From NCBI GenBank assembly GCA_902587085.1, contig CACIJX010000001.1, positions 1 through 64,000 on the forward strand: a stretch of DNA of 64,000 bases. Direction: 5' to 3'. The notes under the pieces are model-generated. The model was not told the origin of the DNA. It saw only the letters and a program-made list of their open reading frames with translations, and did not search any database. The position numbers and the translations under genes were made by a program. The DNA comes from an uncultured Pelagibacteraceae bacterium. Its GTDB lineage: Bacteria > Pseudomonadota > Alphaproteobacteria > Pelagibacterales > Pelagibacteraceae. Shown piece by piece: positions 51,176-61,787 of this stretch (positions within the stretch are counted from its first letter, which is position 1; each line of letters opens with the position of its first letter).

Positions 51176-53047
51176 CTAGGCTGGGACCCTGTGTTTTGCC
51201 TTTTTAATAGCTCCTAATAGAATTATTGCTGCGGCTGGGGTCACTCCATCGATTCTCAGAGCCTGTCCTAAGGTCTTTGGTTTAATCAATTTTAATTTTG
51301 ACTTAACCTCATTAGAGAGTCCACTGAAAGAGTCATAATCAATCTCATTAGGTATAACCAGGCCCTCGTCTTTTTTGAAAGTTTTAATATCGCTTTCTTG
51401 CTTAGGTAAGTAGCCAGAATAGTGGGCATTTATTTCAACTTGCTGATCAATTGAATGTCCATAATGGGGTATGTCAGCCCAAATCCTCCTTAAATGGCTT
51501 AAGTTAACATTTTTTATTCCCAAAATATCAAGTCCAGATCTTTTGACTCCATCCATCGCAATCTTAATTGAGTGCTTCGCAGCAGCGTTTGGTGTTATAA
51601 ATTTTTTCGATAAAGAGATTTCTAGACTATTTATTTTTTTTCTTTTCTCATTAAATAATTTTTTTCTTTCATCTTTTACTAAATTCATTTTTATACCAAT
51701 AGGCGTAAGCCTTTGATCTGCATTATCTGCTCTTAATGACAATCGGTATTCAGCTCGAGACGTAAACATCCTGTAAGGTTCTGAAACACCCTTCGTGATA
51801 AGATCATCTATCATCACACCAATATATGAACTCGATCTGTCTAAAATAAACTCATCTCCTTTTTTAATTTTTAGAGCAGCATTAATTCCGGCTATCAATC
51901 CTTGGGCTGCTGCTTCCTCATAACCTGTTGTGCCGTTAATTTGACCGGCTAAGAAAAGAGAGCCTATTTTTTTGGCTTCTAGAGTCGCTTTTAGCTCCCT
52001 TGGATCCACATAATCATACTCTATGGCATATCCTGCTCTTACCATTTTGACGTCTTCCAGACCCTTAATTTTAGCTAATATTTGAAGCTGAACGTCCTCT
52101 GGTAGGGAGGTCGAAATGCCATTTGGATAAACTGTATGATCCTCTAGACCTTCAGGCTCTAAAAAAATTTGATGTTTTTGTTTTTCCTTAAATTTAACAA
52201 TTTTATCTTCGATGGACGGGCAGTATCTTGGACCTACCCCTTTGATGTTACCAGAGTACATCGCGCTTCTTGAAATGTTATCACTTATAATTTTATGTAC
52301 GGTGTCGTTAGTATAAGTCATACCACAACTAATTTGTTTATTGATAGCTTTAACAGTTAGAAATGAAAAAAAATACGGTTCCTCATCGGCTGGCTGCATT
52401 TCAAGATTTTTATAATTAATAGTTCTACCGTCTAACCGTGGAGGTGTGCCGGTTTTAAGTCTTCCGATTTTGATGCTAAATTTTTCCAATTGTTCACTTA
52501 ATCCTGTAGAGGGTTTTTCATCATACCTGCCAGCTGGTATCTGTTTTTCCCCTATGTGTATTAAACCATTTAAAAAAGTTCCTGTGGTAAGAATTAGCTG
52601 ACTACACTCTACCTCTTTTCCGCTTTGACAAATGAAGCCTTTAATTTTGTCTTTCTCGAAGATGAACTTCACAACAGGATCAGCTATCACGTCTAAATTT
52701 TCATAGTTGAGCAATAGCTCCTGCATATATTTCTTGTAAAGCTTTCTGTCTGATTGAGTTCGAGGTCCTCGGACTGCAGGGCCTCTACTTCTATTCAACA
52801 ATCTAAACTGAATGCCTGATTTGTCAGCTACATCACCCATGACACCATCCAAGGCATCAATTTCACGAACCAAGTGACCCTTGCCTAGTCCTCCGATGGC
52901 CGGATTGCACGACATTTCGCCTATAGTCTCTATTTTATGTGTAAAAAGACCAGTATTTACGCCCATTCTGGCCGATGCTGCTGCAGCCTCACATCCAGCG
53001 TGTCCACCACCTATTACAGCCACATCAAAGGTCATTTTATTGTTCAT
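51176..53047 (-). CDS. mnmG: tRNA uridine 5-carboxymethylaminomethyl modification enzyme MnmG
   Basis: MnmG/GidA (623 residues) is an FAD enzyme that acts with MnmE on wobble U34. The FAD fold is [19 protein letters not shown], and the family signatures [16 protein letters not shown] and the C-terminal region [18 protein letters not shown] are present. Its functional partner mnmE lies 47 bases upstream on the same strand. Confidence 0.97.
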   Translation of the reverse strand: MNNKMTFDVAVIGGGHAGCEAAAASARMGVNTGLFTHKIETIGEMSCNPAIGGLGKGHLVREIDALDGVMGDVADKSGIQFRLLNRSRGPAVRGPRTQSDRKLYKKYMQELLLNYENLDVIADPVVKFIFEKDKIKGFICQSGKEVECSQLILTTGTFLNGLIHIGEKQIPAGRYDEKPSTGLSEQLEKFSIKIGRLKTGTPPRLDGRTINYKNLEMQPADEEPYFFSFLTVKAINKQISCGMTYTNDTVHKIISDNISRSAMYSGNIKGVGPRYCPSIEDKIVKFKEKQKHQIFLEPEGLEDHTVYPNGISTSLPEDVQLQILAKIKGLEDVKMVRAGYAIEYDYVDPRELKATLEAKKIGSLFLAGQINGTTGYEEAAAQGLIAGINAALKIKKGDEFILDRSSSYIGVMIDDLITKGVSEPYRMFTSRAEYRLSLRADNADQRLTPIGIKMNLVKDERKKLFNEKRKKINSLEISLSKKFITPNAAAKHSIKIAMDGVKRSGLDILGIKNVNLSHLRRIWADIPHYGHSIDQQVEINAHYSGYLPKQESDIKTFKKDEGLVIPNEIDYDSFSGLSNEVKSKLKLIKPKTLGQALRIDGVTPAAAIILLGAIKKAKHRVPA

Positions 53048-53094
53048 TTATAGAATGTATCGATGAAATATGATTTTACAAGCTCAAAGATGAG

Positions 53095-54429
53095 TTATTT
53101 ACCGATACAAAAGTCCTGGAATATAGATCCCAGTATTTCTTCCACATCAACCTTGCCTACTATGCTTCCAAGATGTCTTGTGGCAAGTCTAAGGTCTTCT
53201 GCGGCTGTCTCTATCTCTTTTTTTTGATCTTTCTTTAAAAATTTTTCTATTTCCTTTAATGCTGCATTAAGTTTTGCTCGATGCCTCTCTCTTGTAACTA
53301 AAATATTGTTCGCTTTCATAAATTTTTTACTTAGCTTCTCTTTTATTGTCTTTATGAGTCTGTCGATGTTTTTACTATTTTTAACCGATATTAAAATTTG
53401 ATCATTCTTCTTAAATTCATTTTTTGGGGTTTTTTTGCTTAAATCGGATTTATTAAAAACTAATATACAGTCTTTATTAATTAATTTTTTGACATCCTTA
53501 TTAATTGTTTTTTTTGATACATCAACCATGACTAAGGTCAAATCAGCCTCTTTTGCTTTTTTAATAGCTCTTTTAATACCCTCTTTTTCGACCTTATTTT
53601 TGGCCTTTCTTATACCCGCCGTGTCAGCCAAAATAACAGGATATCCATCTATATTTAAATAGGTTTCAACCACATCTCTTGTAGTACCTTCCTCCTCCGA
53701 GACGATTGCAGCATCCCTTTTTGCAAGAAGATTTAATAAAGATGACTTCCCAGCGTTAACGTCTCCTATTATAGATATTCTAAAACCATCTCTAATTTTT
53801 TCCCCAACTTTTTGGTCCTCCAGAATTTGTTTAATATCAGTGTGGACTTGTTTAATTGATTTCTGAACTTCCTTTAAAACACTTCCAGGAAGGTCATCTT
53901 CTGCAAAGTCTATTTTAGCCTCTATATAGGATAATGATTTTACTAGTTTTTCTCTTAAGTTTTCATAATATTTGGATGCATGTCCTTGAACTAAATTTGC
54001 TGCTTGTTCCCTTTGAAGCTCAGTTTCAGCATGAATTAAATCTCCTATACTTTCTGCCTTAACTAAATCTATCTTATTATTTTGAAAAGCAATTTTAGTG
54101 AACTCTCCAGGTTCAGCTAATCTACAGTTTTTCTGATCTGATAATACTTTTAAAAGATAACTTATTACAGCATTACTTCCATGGATATGTAACTCCGCCA
54201 AATCATCACCTGTAAAGCTATTAGGCTTGGGGAACCACAATAGTATTGCTTCTGGATCAATAATTTTTTTACTTTTTGGATCAATAAATTTGCATAAATT
54301 TATCTCTTTTGACTTTATATTTCTTTGATCTGTAATAGTTTTGCATATATCTAAGGTTTGCGATCCTGATATTCTAATAATGGCTATGCCACTCGGGCCT
54401 TTTCCTGTTGATAGAGCATATATATTCAT
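53095..54429 (-). CDS. mnmE: tRNA modification GTPase MnmE
   Basis: MnmE (444 residues) pairs with MnmG to modify U34. The N-terminal tetrahydrofolate-binding domain starts IYALSTGKGPSGIAIIRISG. The G domain contains GDVNAGKSSLLN, DTAGIRKAKNKVEKEG and NKSD. The family C-terminal motif ending in a Cys is present as FCIGK, preceded by VEEILGSIFQD. It is divergent from the ogt gene, with 35 bases between the starts. Confidence 0.97.
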   Translation of the reverse strand: MNIYALSTGKGPSGIAIIRISGSQTLDICKTITDQRNIKSKEINLCKFIDPKSKKIIDPEAILLWFPKPNSFTGDDLAELHIHGSNAVISYLLKVLSDQKNCRLAEPGEFTKIAFQNNKIDLVKAESIGDLIHAETELQREQAANLVQGHASKYYENLREKLVKSLSYIEAKIDFAEDDLPGSVLKEVQKSIKQVHTDIKQILEDQKVGEKIRDGFRISIIGDVNAGKSSLLNLLAKRDAAIVSEEEGTTRDVVETYLNIDGYPVILADTAGIRKAKNKVEKEGIKRAIKKAKEADLTLVMVDVSKKTINKDVKKLINKDCILVFNKSDLSKKTPKNEFKKNDQILISVKNSKNIDRLIKTIKEKLSKKFMKANNILVTRERHRAKLNAALKEIEKFLKKDQKKEIETAAEDLRLATRHLGSIVGKVDVEEILGSIFQDFCIGK

Positions 54430-54464
54430 TTGTATTTTTTCTGTTTTTTCATAACATAAAATAT

Positions 54465-54929
54465 ATGGAAAATACTATTTCTTTTAATACTAAGTTTGGC
54501 TGGATTTCTGCAACTGAAATAGACAATAAAATAACAAAAATTCAGTTTAATAAGGAAAAAAATAAGGGCAAAAACAGCAAAAATCTTAGGATTCTAAAAA
54601 AAAGCGTAATCTCTTATTTTAAATCAAAGAAACAAATTAAAATTCCAATTAAAATTAATGGAAATAAAATGCAAAAGAAGATTTGGAACGAATTAAAAAA
54701 AATTAGAACAGGTAAAACAAAAACTTATGGTGAGATTGCTAGAAAGTTAGGGATTTCACCAAGATATGTTGGGCGAGTATGTGGAGAAAACAAACACATT
54801 TTAATAATACCCTGCCACCGAGTGATTAGATCCGACGGCTACTTAGGTGGTTTTTCTGCAGAGGGAGGGTTAAAACTAAAGGAAAAACTACTTAAATTTG
54901 AAAGATCTGTAAAAGACTATTTGTTCTGA
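54465..54929 (+). CDS. ogt: Methylated-DNA-protein cysteine methyltransferase
   Basis: An O6-alkylguanine DNA repair protein of 154 residues that accepts the alkyl group on its own Cys. The active site is IIPCHRVIRSDG, and the helix-turn-helix region TKTYGEIARKLGISPRYVGRVCG is typical. The N-terminal domain is short and varied. I use the ATG at 54465; an in-frame start upstream would overlap mnmE. The end overlaps the convergent radical SAM gene by 13 bases. It lies in an insertion between rho and mnmE. Confidence 0.92.
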   Translation: MENTISFNTKFGWISATEIDNKITKIQFNKEKNKGKNSKNLRILKKSVISYFKSKKQIKIPIKINGNKMQKKIWNELKKIRTGKTKTYGEIARKLGISPRYVGRVCGENKHILIIPCHRVIRSDGYLGGFSAEGGLKLKEKLLKFERSVKDYLF

Positions 54930-56281
54930 AGACTGTCAACCATATCCATCCACTTTTTATTACCATCAGTATGCCTATGATATCCTTTTCCAATTTTAGC
55001 TTCAGGATAAACTTGAAGATTTTTTTTATTTAAAGTGTGAAGTGGAGCACCTTCTATTTCGGCTGTCCCGGACTCTTGGATTGTAGTAAAACCGACGTCA
55101 GAAATATATTTTTTAGTTTCAAGCATGTTCTCTTTAGTTTCACCAGGCAAACCGTATGTAAATGTTCCATGTACTGTCATGCCTAAAGATTGGATATATT
55201 GAACTATTTCTTTTGTATAATTTAAATCTAAATGTTTGTTTACTATTTTGTCGACGACATATTGACTGCCGGACTCCACTCCTATTTTTACTCCTTTACA
55301 TCCACTCTCACTCATAATTTTCCAGGTATCTTTTCTAATGGTGTCAGCTCTACACATTGCATACCAGGGTATTTTAAACTCGCTCATTATTTCACACATA
55401 TCAGTAGTATGCTTGTTTCCAATATTAAAAGTATCATCATCAAAATATATGGTTTTAAATTTAAATTTTTCTAACAATTGCCCAATAAAATTTCTCATAT
55501 AACTTTTCGAATATTGTCTCACAGTTCTTGATTTGGTACCCTCGGGATCATTTCCTGTCATTGAGGCCGGCCAAACACAAAAAATACATTTAAATGGGCA
55601 TCCTCTACTACTCCAGATATGCGCTTGCGGAAAAAAAGCCCCCATGGTTGCAGGATTTCCATCAAAATAATTATCGTAATTTAATTCGTCAAAGTAAGGA
55701 AATGGAGAATTATTCATTTCCTCAAGAGTTAGAAGGTCATGTTCTAAAATTCCTTTTTGACCATTGAGAACCTTAATTGTATTTTTTTCATATTCTCCCT
55801 TTAAAGCAGCGTAAATTTCTTTACAATTTTTAAATTTTTCTGGTTCTGAACTTATGGGCCCAGCTACTATTATTTTTAAATGAGGATATTTAGATTTTAT
55901 TTCTTGTATTAAACTATAATCGTGTTTCCAGCTTGGAGTTGCAGTTTCAATTAATAAGTATTCAATTTTATTTTTTATCTTATCCAAATAATTAAAATAA
56001 CTTTTATAAGACTCAGATATTCCAATACTGTCTCTAAAAAAAACATTATTTTTTCCAATTTTTTCTTGAGCATAGGTAGTGGCGTAACCTAAAAAATAAG
56101 GGTAGGGTGTATAATCTTTAGGATGTCTTTTATCTGGTCTAGATTTATTGACCATTGTAAGTGGCCACCTTGAACCTGCTCTTACTCCTCTTCTCCATCT
56201 TTTTCTTTTAAAAAGCTTCTTCCAGCCTGGACGACTTTCTTTCCCTTCCCACCAAGGTGGGTTACTAAAAAATATACTCAT
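54917..56281 (-). CDS. B12-binding-type radical SAM protein of unknown substrate
   Basis: A 454-residue protein. The N-terminal 180 residues have a B12-binding-like fold (after RAGSRWPLTMV and FRDSIGISESYKSYF), but the usual DxHxxG cobalamin His motif is not visible. The radical SAM cluster is CPFKCIFC in SSRGCPFKCIFCVWPASMTG. Downstream IYFDDDTFNIG, KIGVESGSQYVVDKIVNK and TFTYGLPGETKENM are typical of this class. The substrate is unknown; methylation, thiolation or a lipid/sugar reaction are possible. It follows rho after 54 bases in the same direction and is not part of the conserved block. Confidence 0.82.
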   Translation of the reverse strand: MSIFFSNPPWWEGKESRPGWKKLFKRKRWRRGVRAGSRWPLTMVNKSRPDKRHPKDYTPYPYFLGYATTYAQEKIGKNNVFFRDSIGISESYKSYFNYLDKIKNKIEYLLIETATPSWKHDYSLIQEIKSKYPHLKIIVAGPISSEPEKFKNCKEIYAALKGEYEKNTIKVLNGQKGILEHDLLTLEEMNNSPFPYFDELNYDNYFDGNPATMGAFFPQAHIWSSRGCPFKCIFCVWPASMTGNDPEGTKSRTVRQYSKSYMRNFIGQLLEKFKFKTIYFDDDTFNIGNKHTTDMCEIMSEFKIPWYAMCRADTIRKDTWKIMSESGCKGVKIGVESGSQYVVDKIVNKHLDLNYTKEIVQYIQSLGMTVHGTFTYGLPGETKENMLETKKYISDVGFTTIQESGTAEIEGAPLHTLNKKNLQVYPEAKIGKGYHRHTDGNKKWMDMVDSLQNK

Positions 56282-56335
56282 AAGAATTAACTATATTACA
56301 ATAATTAGAACTTAAAAATTGATTATTTCTTTTGT

Positions 56336-57607
56336 TTAGCCTGGTTTGTTCATTGAAACAAAGAAGTCGGCGTTATTTTTCGTGTTTTTAAGCTTAGACA
56401 TTAAAAATTCAATTCCATCCATGGTCCCCATTGGACTTACTATTCTTCTTAGAACATTTACTTTTGCTAAATCTTCTTTTTTGAATAATAGCTCCTCTCT
56501 TCTTGTGCCTGAACGTGTAATATCAATTGCCGGGTAAATTCTTTTATCAGCAATTTTTCTATCTAAAATTAATTCAGAATTTCCTGTTCCTTTAAATTCC
56601 TCGAATATAACTTCATCCATTCTGCTACCTGTATCAATTAGAGCTGTAGAAATTATTGTGAGAGAACCTCCTTGCTCGACATTTCTGGCAGCTCCAAAAA
56701 ATCTTTTTGGACGTTGAAGTGCATTTGCATCTACACCTCCAGTTAATACTTTGCCTGAGCTTGGAACAACCGCATTGTATGCCCTGCCTAATCTAGTGAT
56801 TGAGTCCAGTAAAATTACTACATGTTTTTTATGTTCAACTAATCTTTTTGCTTTTTCAATTACCATTTCTGCAACAGCAACGTGTCTCGATGCAGGTTCA
56901 TCAAAAGTAGAACTTATAACTTCACCTTTAACTGTTCTCTGCATGTCAGTAACTTCTTCGGGTCTTTCGTCTATAAGCAATACCATTAGATAACATTCTG
57001 GATGATTTGTTGCGAGGGAATGAGCAATGTTTTGAAGTATAATTGTTTTTCCTGCTTTAGGAGGAGAAATTATTAAAGACCGTTGACCCTTTCCTATCGG
57101 GCTAACTAAATCAATAAGTCTAGCAGTCTGATCGGGTTTTTTCTCTGTTGTATTTTTTTCAACTTCCATTTGAAGTTGTTTATCAGGATACAGTGGAGTT
57201 AAATTGTCAAAGGCAATTTTATTTCTAACCTTTTCGGGACTTTCAAAATTGATTTGACCAACTTTCAATAAAGCAAAATATCTTTCTGCATCTTTTGGTG
57301 CTCTAATTTCTCCTTCAACTGAGTCGCCAGTTCTTAATCCAAATTTCCTAATTTGGCTTGGACTAACATATATATCATCCGGACCTGGAAGATAGTTAGA
57401 CTCTATAGCTCTCAGGAAACCAAAGCCGTCCTGCAGTACTTCGAGAACTCCTCCTCCGGTAATTTGCTCATTTTTTTCTGCTAATTTTTTAAGTATTGAA
57501 AAAAGTATTTCTTGCTTTCTTAAAGTGCTTGGATTCTCTATACCAAGCTTCTCAGCTTTCGAGATAAGCTCTGATGGCGAATTTTGCTTGAGTTCTTGTA
57601 AATTCAT
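56336..57607 (-). CDS. rho: Transcription termination factor Rho
   Basis: Rho (423 residues) is a hexameric RNA-dependent ATPase. The RNA-binding part includes [17 protein letters not shown]. The ATPase shows [15 protein letters not shown] (P-loop), [13 protein letters not shown] and [13 protein letters not shown]. The Q- and R-loops are also intact ([20 protein letters not shown]). It lies after hemJ with 62 bases between. Confidence 0.98.
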   Translation of the reverse strand: MNLQELKQNSPSELISKAEKLGIENPSTLRKQEILFSILKKLAEKNEQITGGGVLEVLQDGFGFLRAIESNYLPGPDDIYVSPSQIRKFGLRTGDSVEGEIRAPKDAERYFALLKVGQINFESPEKVRNKIAFDNLTPLYPDKQLQMEVEKNTTEKKPDQTARLIDLVSPIGKGQRSLIISPPKAGKTIILQNIAHSLATNHPECYLMVLLIDERPEEVTDMQRTVKGEVISSTFDEPASRHVAVAEMVIEKAKRLVEHKKHVVILLDSITRLGRAYNAVVPSSGKVLTGGVDANALQRPKRFFGAARNVEQGGSLTIISTALIDTGSRMDEVIFEEFKGTGNSELILDRKIADKRIYPAIDITRSGTRREELLFKKEDLAKVNVLRRIVSPMGTMDGIEFLMSKLKNTKNNADFFVSMNKPG

Positions 57608-57665
57608 ATAGATTATTTGTAATTAAGGAATGTCCTATTAATATAGTGATTATAATAAAAATTTC

Positions 57666-57681
57666 AAGCCTAAATAGGCTT
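57666..57681. terminator. Possible weak terminator at the hemJ end
   Basis: AAGCCTAAATAGGCTT folds into a 6-7 bp stem overlapping the hemJ stop. On the minus strand it is followed by GAAATTTTTATTATAA. It may partly separate hemH-hemJ from rho. The T run is offset by four bases, so the call is weak. Confidence 0.4.
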
Positions 57682-58104
57682 AAAAACAACAATAAATATT
57701 ATCGCTATTAGTAAAACTGTTGGGACTTCATTAATGATTCTAAAAAACCTGGGTGAATGATTATTATTATTTTCATTAAACCTTCTTAAGCATGAAAAAA
57801 GATAAAAATGGTAAAAAGTGAGAGAGATTACTAATACAAATTTTATTATCAACCAAAATTCCCCTAAGGTTGAAAGACCAATTGAGTGCAAAAGTAGTAA
57901 CCCAAAAATCCAAGAAAGAATCATTGCCGGATTCATTATGTAAAAAAAAAGTCTTTTTTCCATAATTTTAAAAGTATTATTTTGATCCTCATTTTTCGAA
58001 TTTTCAGAATGATAAACAAAAATTCTTGGCAAATATAATAAGCCTGCCATCCAGGAAATAACTGCTATTAAGTGAAGTGCTTTAAAAGTTAAATATGTAT
58101 TCAT
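57670..58104 (-). CDS. hemJ: Protoporphyrinogen oxidase HemJ
   Basis: A small heme-binding membrane protein (144 residues, four hydrophobic helices) that oxidises protoporphyrinogen IX to protoporphyrin IX in many alphaproteobacteria. The N-terminal FKALHLIAVISWMAGLLYLPR holds the conserved His and Arg, and the second region ILSWIFGLLLL is typical. It lies 2 bases after hemH, so the last two heme steps are coupled. Confidence 0.92.
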   Translation of the reverse strand: MNTYLTFKALHLIAVISWMAGLLYLPRIFVYHSENSKNEDQNNTFKIMEKRLFFYIMNPAMILSWIFGLLLLHSIGLSTLGEFWLIIKFVLVISLTFYHFYLFSCLRRFNENNNNHSPRFFRIINEVPTVLLIAIIFIVVFKPI

Positions 58105-58106
58105 TG

Positions 58107-59105
58107 TTAAATTAAATATTTCTTAACTAAATGTAATAAAAGATCGATATGTTCCTCGTTATCATTTAGACAAGATACGGTTTCAAAATTTTTTCCACCG
58201 TGCTTTATAAAGGTTTCTTTTCCTTGAATAGAAATTTCTTCTAAAGTTTCCACACAATCAGATGAAAAACCGGGACAAATTACCAAAATATTTTTTTTAC
58301 CTTCATCTGGAAGTTTTTCTAAAGTTTTATCGGTATAGGGTTGTAACCATTCTTGAGGTCCAAATCTAGATTGAAAAGTTGTTTTTATAGGTATATCACT
58401 CTGGAAGCTCTCGGATAAAAGCCTTGTAGTTTTTTGACAATAACAGTGATAAGGGTCGCCTTTTTCAAAATATTTTTTTGGAATTCCATGATACGATGCT
58501 AATATTAAGTCTGGTTTCCAATTTAATTCATCTATCTTTTTTTTTAGTACAATATTTAAAGCTTTTATATAAAGGGGCTCAGACTCATAATGTGGGATTA
58601 CTTGTAAACTTGGTTGCCATCTCATTTGCATTAAACATCTATAAACTTCATCACAAACAGTAGCGGTGGTTGCAGCTGCATACTGTGGATACAAAGGAAG
58701 TACGATTATATTTTCGCAACCTACTTTTTGAAGTTTGTTTAATTTACTTTTGATACTAGGGTTGCCGTACCTCATTGCGTAGTCGACAATTATTTTTTCA
58801 TTTGATAATTTCTTATCAAGTTTTTTTGTCTGCATAATTGTGTAATATCTTAATGGCGACATATTTTCTTTTTTCATCCAAATTTGTTTATATGCCTTCG
58901 CAGTTTTTGAGGGTCGTAGATTTAGGATAAATAAATTTAAAATAATTTGCCAAATTATTGGGTTAAGCTCAATTACTCTTCTGTCAGATAAAAATTCTTT
59001 TAAATACTTTCTAATATCTAGCCATTTTGTTGAATCCGGGGTTCCCAAGTTTATAATCAGTATACCTGTTTTTCCAAAATTTACTTTGGGATGATTTTTA
59101 TCCAT
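58107..59105 (-). CDS. hemH: Ferrochelatase HemH
   Basis: HemH (332 residues) inserts ferrous iron into protoporphyrin IX. The N-terminal GILIINLGTPDS and the catalytic His region ILASYHGIPKKYFEKGDPYH with the following CYCQKT are family marks. FVSC-like C-terminal text (CPGFSSDCVETLEEI) contains the conserved Glu. It begins 45 bases from the divergent ftsK start. hemE, normally nearby in this lineage, is not present. Confidence 0.96.
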   Translation of the reverse strand: MDKNHPKVNFGKTGILIINLGTPDSTKWLDIRKYLKEFLSDRRVIELNPIIWQIILNLFILNLRPSKTAKAYKQIWMKKENMSPLRYYTIMQTKKLDKKLSNEKIIVDYAMRYGNPSIKSKLNKLQKVGCENIIVLPLYPQYAAATTATVCDEVYRCLMQMRWQPSLQVIPHYESEPLYIKALNIVLKKKIDELNWKPDLILASYHGIPKKYFEKGDPYHCYCQKTTRLLSESFQSDIPIKTTFQSRFGPQEWLQPYTDKTLEKLPDEGKKNILVICPGFSSDCVETLEEISIQGKETFIKHGGKNFETVSCLNDNEEHIDLLLHLVKKYLI

Positions 59106-59150
59106 TTAAAAACTTTATCAATTTTTTATAAATGATACAAAGTAAAGTAA

Positions 59151-61220
59151 ATGATTCGTAAAATGAAAATTGACAGAAATATTTACAACGGTATGCTTAA
59201 TTTTTTTAAAAGAAGATTTATCGAGCTTTTTGGCCTTATATTGGTAAGTATTTGTTTGGTTTTTTCATACTCCTTATTTAAATACTCACCTGAAAATGCG
59301 ACTTTAATATACAGTAATAGCTCTATAAGCAATCAGGGATTTTTTAACACTTATACAAATACCGTTGCTGATTTTTTCTTGCAATCTTTTGGCCTGGTTT
59401 CTTTTATGGTTGGGGTTAGTTTTTTTTCGTGGGGAATAAATTTAATTATAAACAAAAAAATTAATAGTTTTTTAAATAAAATTTTTTTTACTGTTATTTA
59501 TGTAAATTTGGGATGTATTTTCATATATCTAACTTATAATAATTCTTTTTGGTTAATTGACAACGGAAATTCAGGGTTTGTTGGAGAACGTGGGTTTACA
59601 ATCATAAATAATATCTTTCCTTTGTTCGAAAATAATATTTCAAAGGTTTTACTTCTTTTACTAACAATAATTTTTTTTAGTCTAGGATCAGGAATAAATG
59701 CAAGTTACATATTAAAAAAAATTTTTATACGAAATAAAAAAGATTTGGAGATAAAAGAAAGAACTGAAACAGAAGTTTACACTTCTTCTGAAGAACAGTC
59801 TGTTGAAACAAAACAACAATCTTTTTCTTTCAAAAACCCTAGGCATGAAAGAAAAGGAAAGTATGAGTTACCAACTATTAACTTGCTTGAAAAAAAACTA
59901 GCCTCAAAAAGCTCAACATCAAAAAATCCTAGCCCAGAGTTTATTGAAAAAATTCTACTTGACTATGGAGTTAAAGGAAAAATAAATAAAGTGAGTAATG
60001 GTCCAGTTGTAAGTTTGTATGAGTTTGAACCTGCTCCGGGTATTAAAGTTTCTAAGATAATTAATTTATCAGATGATATTGCTAGAAATACAAGTTCAGT
60101 ATCAACTAGAGTATCCGTAATACCAGGAAAAAATACAATTGGAATAGAAATTCCAAATACAAAAAGAGAAGGAGTAGTTTTATCTGAAATTATAAAATCT
60201 GATTCTTTTGATAAAAAAGAGATTAAACTCCCTATAGCACTTGGTAAAAGCATTTCCGGGTCTCCAATAATTGCAGATTTAACTTCTATGCCCCATTTAT
60301 TAATAGCTGGAACAACAGGATCAGGAAAATCTGTTTGTATAAACACTATTATATCATCCCTACTTTTCAAACATGGTCCAGAAAATTGTAAGTTTATTAT
60401 GATAGATCCTAAAATGTTAGAGCTCTCATCATATGAAGGAATTCCACACTTATTATCTCCTGTAATAACAGATGCAAAAAAAGCAACTTCAGCTCTTAGT
60501 TGGACTGTTAAAGAAATGGAAAACAGATATAAACTTATGAGCTCTGAGGGTGTAAGAAATATTGATGGTTACAACCAAAAACATAAATTAAAGATGCCTT
60601 ATATTGTTGTAGTGGTCGATGAGATGTCAGACTTAATGTTAATTTCAAGTAGGGAAATTGAAAATTATGTTCAGAAACTTTCTGCTATGGCGCGAGCGGC
60701 AGGTATACACATTATCATGGCTACGCAAAGACCAAGTGTAGATGTAATTACAGGAACAATTAAGGCGAATTTCCCAACTAGGATATCTTTTCAGGTAAGT
60801 TCTAAAATAGATAGTAAAACTATTTTAGGAGAGCAAGGAGCAGAACAATTACTTGGAAAAGGGGATATGTTGTTTATGTCCTCAGCTAATAAAATCTTCA
60901 GAATTCACGGTCCTTTTATATCTGAAGCAGAAATTGAAAAAATTTCTAATTTTTTAAGATCTCAAGGAAATCCAGATTATATCGATGAAATAACTGAATT
61001 TAATGATAGCCAATCTAACAAAGAAGATAATAATGGAAACCAAGATGAATTATATGATGAGGCTCTTAAAATTGTAAAAACTGAGAAAAAAGCATCTACT
61101 AGTTTTCTGCAAAGAAAATTACAGATCGGGTATAATAGAGCAGCAAGAATAATAGATCAAATGGAGAGCAATGGTGCGGTAAGTAGCGCCAACCATACAG
61201 GAAAAAGAGAGGTTTTATAA
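59151..61220 (+). CDS. ftsK: DNA translocase FtsK
   Basis: FtsK (689 residues) couples chromosome dimer resolution to division. The N-terminal third has about four membrane segments, then a charged linker (about 200-255). The motor domain holds Walker A in AGTTGSGKSVCINTI, Walker B in IVVVVDEMSDLML, and IIMATQRPSVDVITG. The C-terminal gamma winged helix YNRAARIIDQMESNGAV recognises polar motifs. An ATG at 59163 (codon 5) is an equally possible start. Confidence 0.96.
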   Translation: MIRKMKIDRNIYNGMLNFFKRRFIELFGLILVSICLVFSYSLFKYSPENATLIYSNSSISNQGFFNTYTNTVADFFLQSFGLVSFMVGVSFFSWGINLIINKKINSFLNKIFFTVIYVNLGCIFIYLTYNNSFWLIDNGNSGFVGERGFTIINNIFPLFENNISKVLLLLLTIIFFSLGSGINASYILKKIFIRNKKDLEIKERTETEVYTSSEEQSVETKQQSFSFKNPRHERKGKYELPTINLLEKKLASKSSTSKNPSPEFIEKILLDYGVKGKINKVSNGPVVSLYEFEPAPGIKVSKIINLSDDIARNTSSVSTRVSVIPGKNTIGIEIPNTKREGVVLSEIIKSDSFDKKEIKLPIALGKSISGSPIIADLTSMPHLLIAGTTGSGKSVCINTIISSLLFKHGPENCKFIMIDPKMLELSSYEGIPHLLSPVITDAKKATSALSWTVKEMENRYKLMSSEGVRNIDGYNQKHKLKMPYIVVVVDEMSDLMLISSREIENYVQKLSAMARAAGIHIIMATQRPSVDVITGTIKANFPTRISFQVSSKIDSKTILGEQGAEQLLGKGDMLFMSSANKIFRIHGPFISEAEIEKISNFLRSQGNPDYIDEITEFNDSQSNKEDNNGNQDELYDEALKIVKTEKKASTSFLQRKLQIGYNRAARIIDQMESNGAVSSANHTGKREVL

Positions 61221-61223
61221 TTT

Positions 61224-61787
61224 TTGACTAAAAAAAATTATATACTTTTTACTATACTTTTTTCTTTTTTTGTTTCTTCAAATTTAAATGCTAATGTTCA
61301 ATTAAAAATTATTGAAAGTTTTAATAATTTAGAAACCCTAAAATTTAATTTTGAACAGATGTCTTATAATAAAAAAGAAAGGGGGTTTTGCTTTCTTAAA
61401 AGGCCACATTTTTTAAAGTGTATATATACGGACGATAAACAAAAAGAACTGATAATAAATAGAAAAAATCTTGTTATTTATCATAAAAAATTCAATAAAG
61501 TATATTATTACCCTGTCTCAAATTCATATTTTGCAGATGTTTTAGATAAAAAAAAATTTAAAAATTTGATTAATAAAGGTCAAGTAATATTTAAAACTGG
61601 AAAATTCCAAATAAAATATTTTGATAATAGTAAAGGTGAAATAATTTTACTTTTTGATGAGAATTTTGATCTTGAAGGTTGGGTGGTTAAAGATTTGAGT
61701 GGTAATTATACTGAATTCAAAATAAATAGTATTGAAGAAAATCTTAATTTAGATAAAAAAATTTTTTTTATTCCAGAAACTAATTAG
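61224..61787 (+). CDS. lolA: Outer-membrane lipoprotein carrier LolA
   Basis: A periplasmic protein of 187 residues with a signal peptide (KKNYILFTILFSFFVSSNLNA). The rest has the LolA/LppC pattern: LKFNFEQMSYNKKERGFCFLKRP, then a YTDDKQKELIINRKNLVIY strand pair and a C-terminal GWVVKDLSGNYTEFKI. LolA carries lipoproteins to the outer membrane. The start is a TTG; no ATG fits, and GAGAGG about 12 bases before may serve as ribosome-binding site. It directly follows ftsK, a known alphaproteobacterial pair, and overlaps the convergent HIT gene by 8 bases. Confidence 0.87.
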   Translation: MTKKNYILFTILFSFFVSSNLNANVQLKIIESFNNLETLKFNFEQMSYNKKERGFCFLKRPHFLKCIYTDDKQKELIINRKNLVIYHKKFNKVYYYPVSNSYFADVLDKKKFKNLINKGQVIFKTGKFQIKYFDNSKGEIILLFDENFDLEGWVVKDLSGNYTEFKINSIEENLNLDKKIFFIPETN

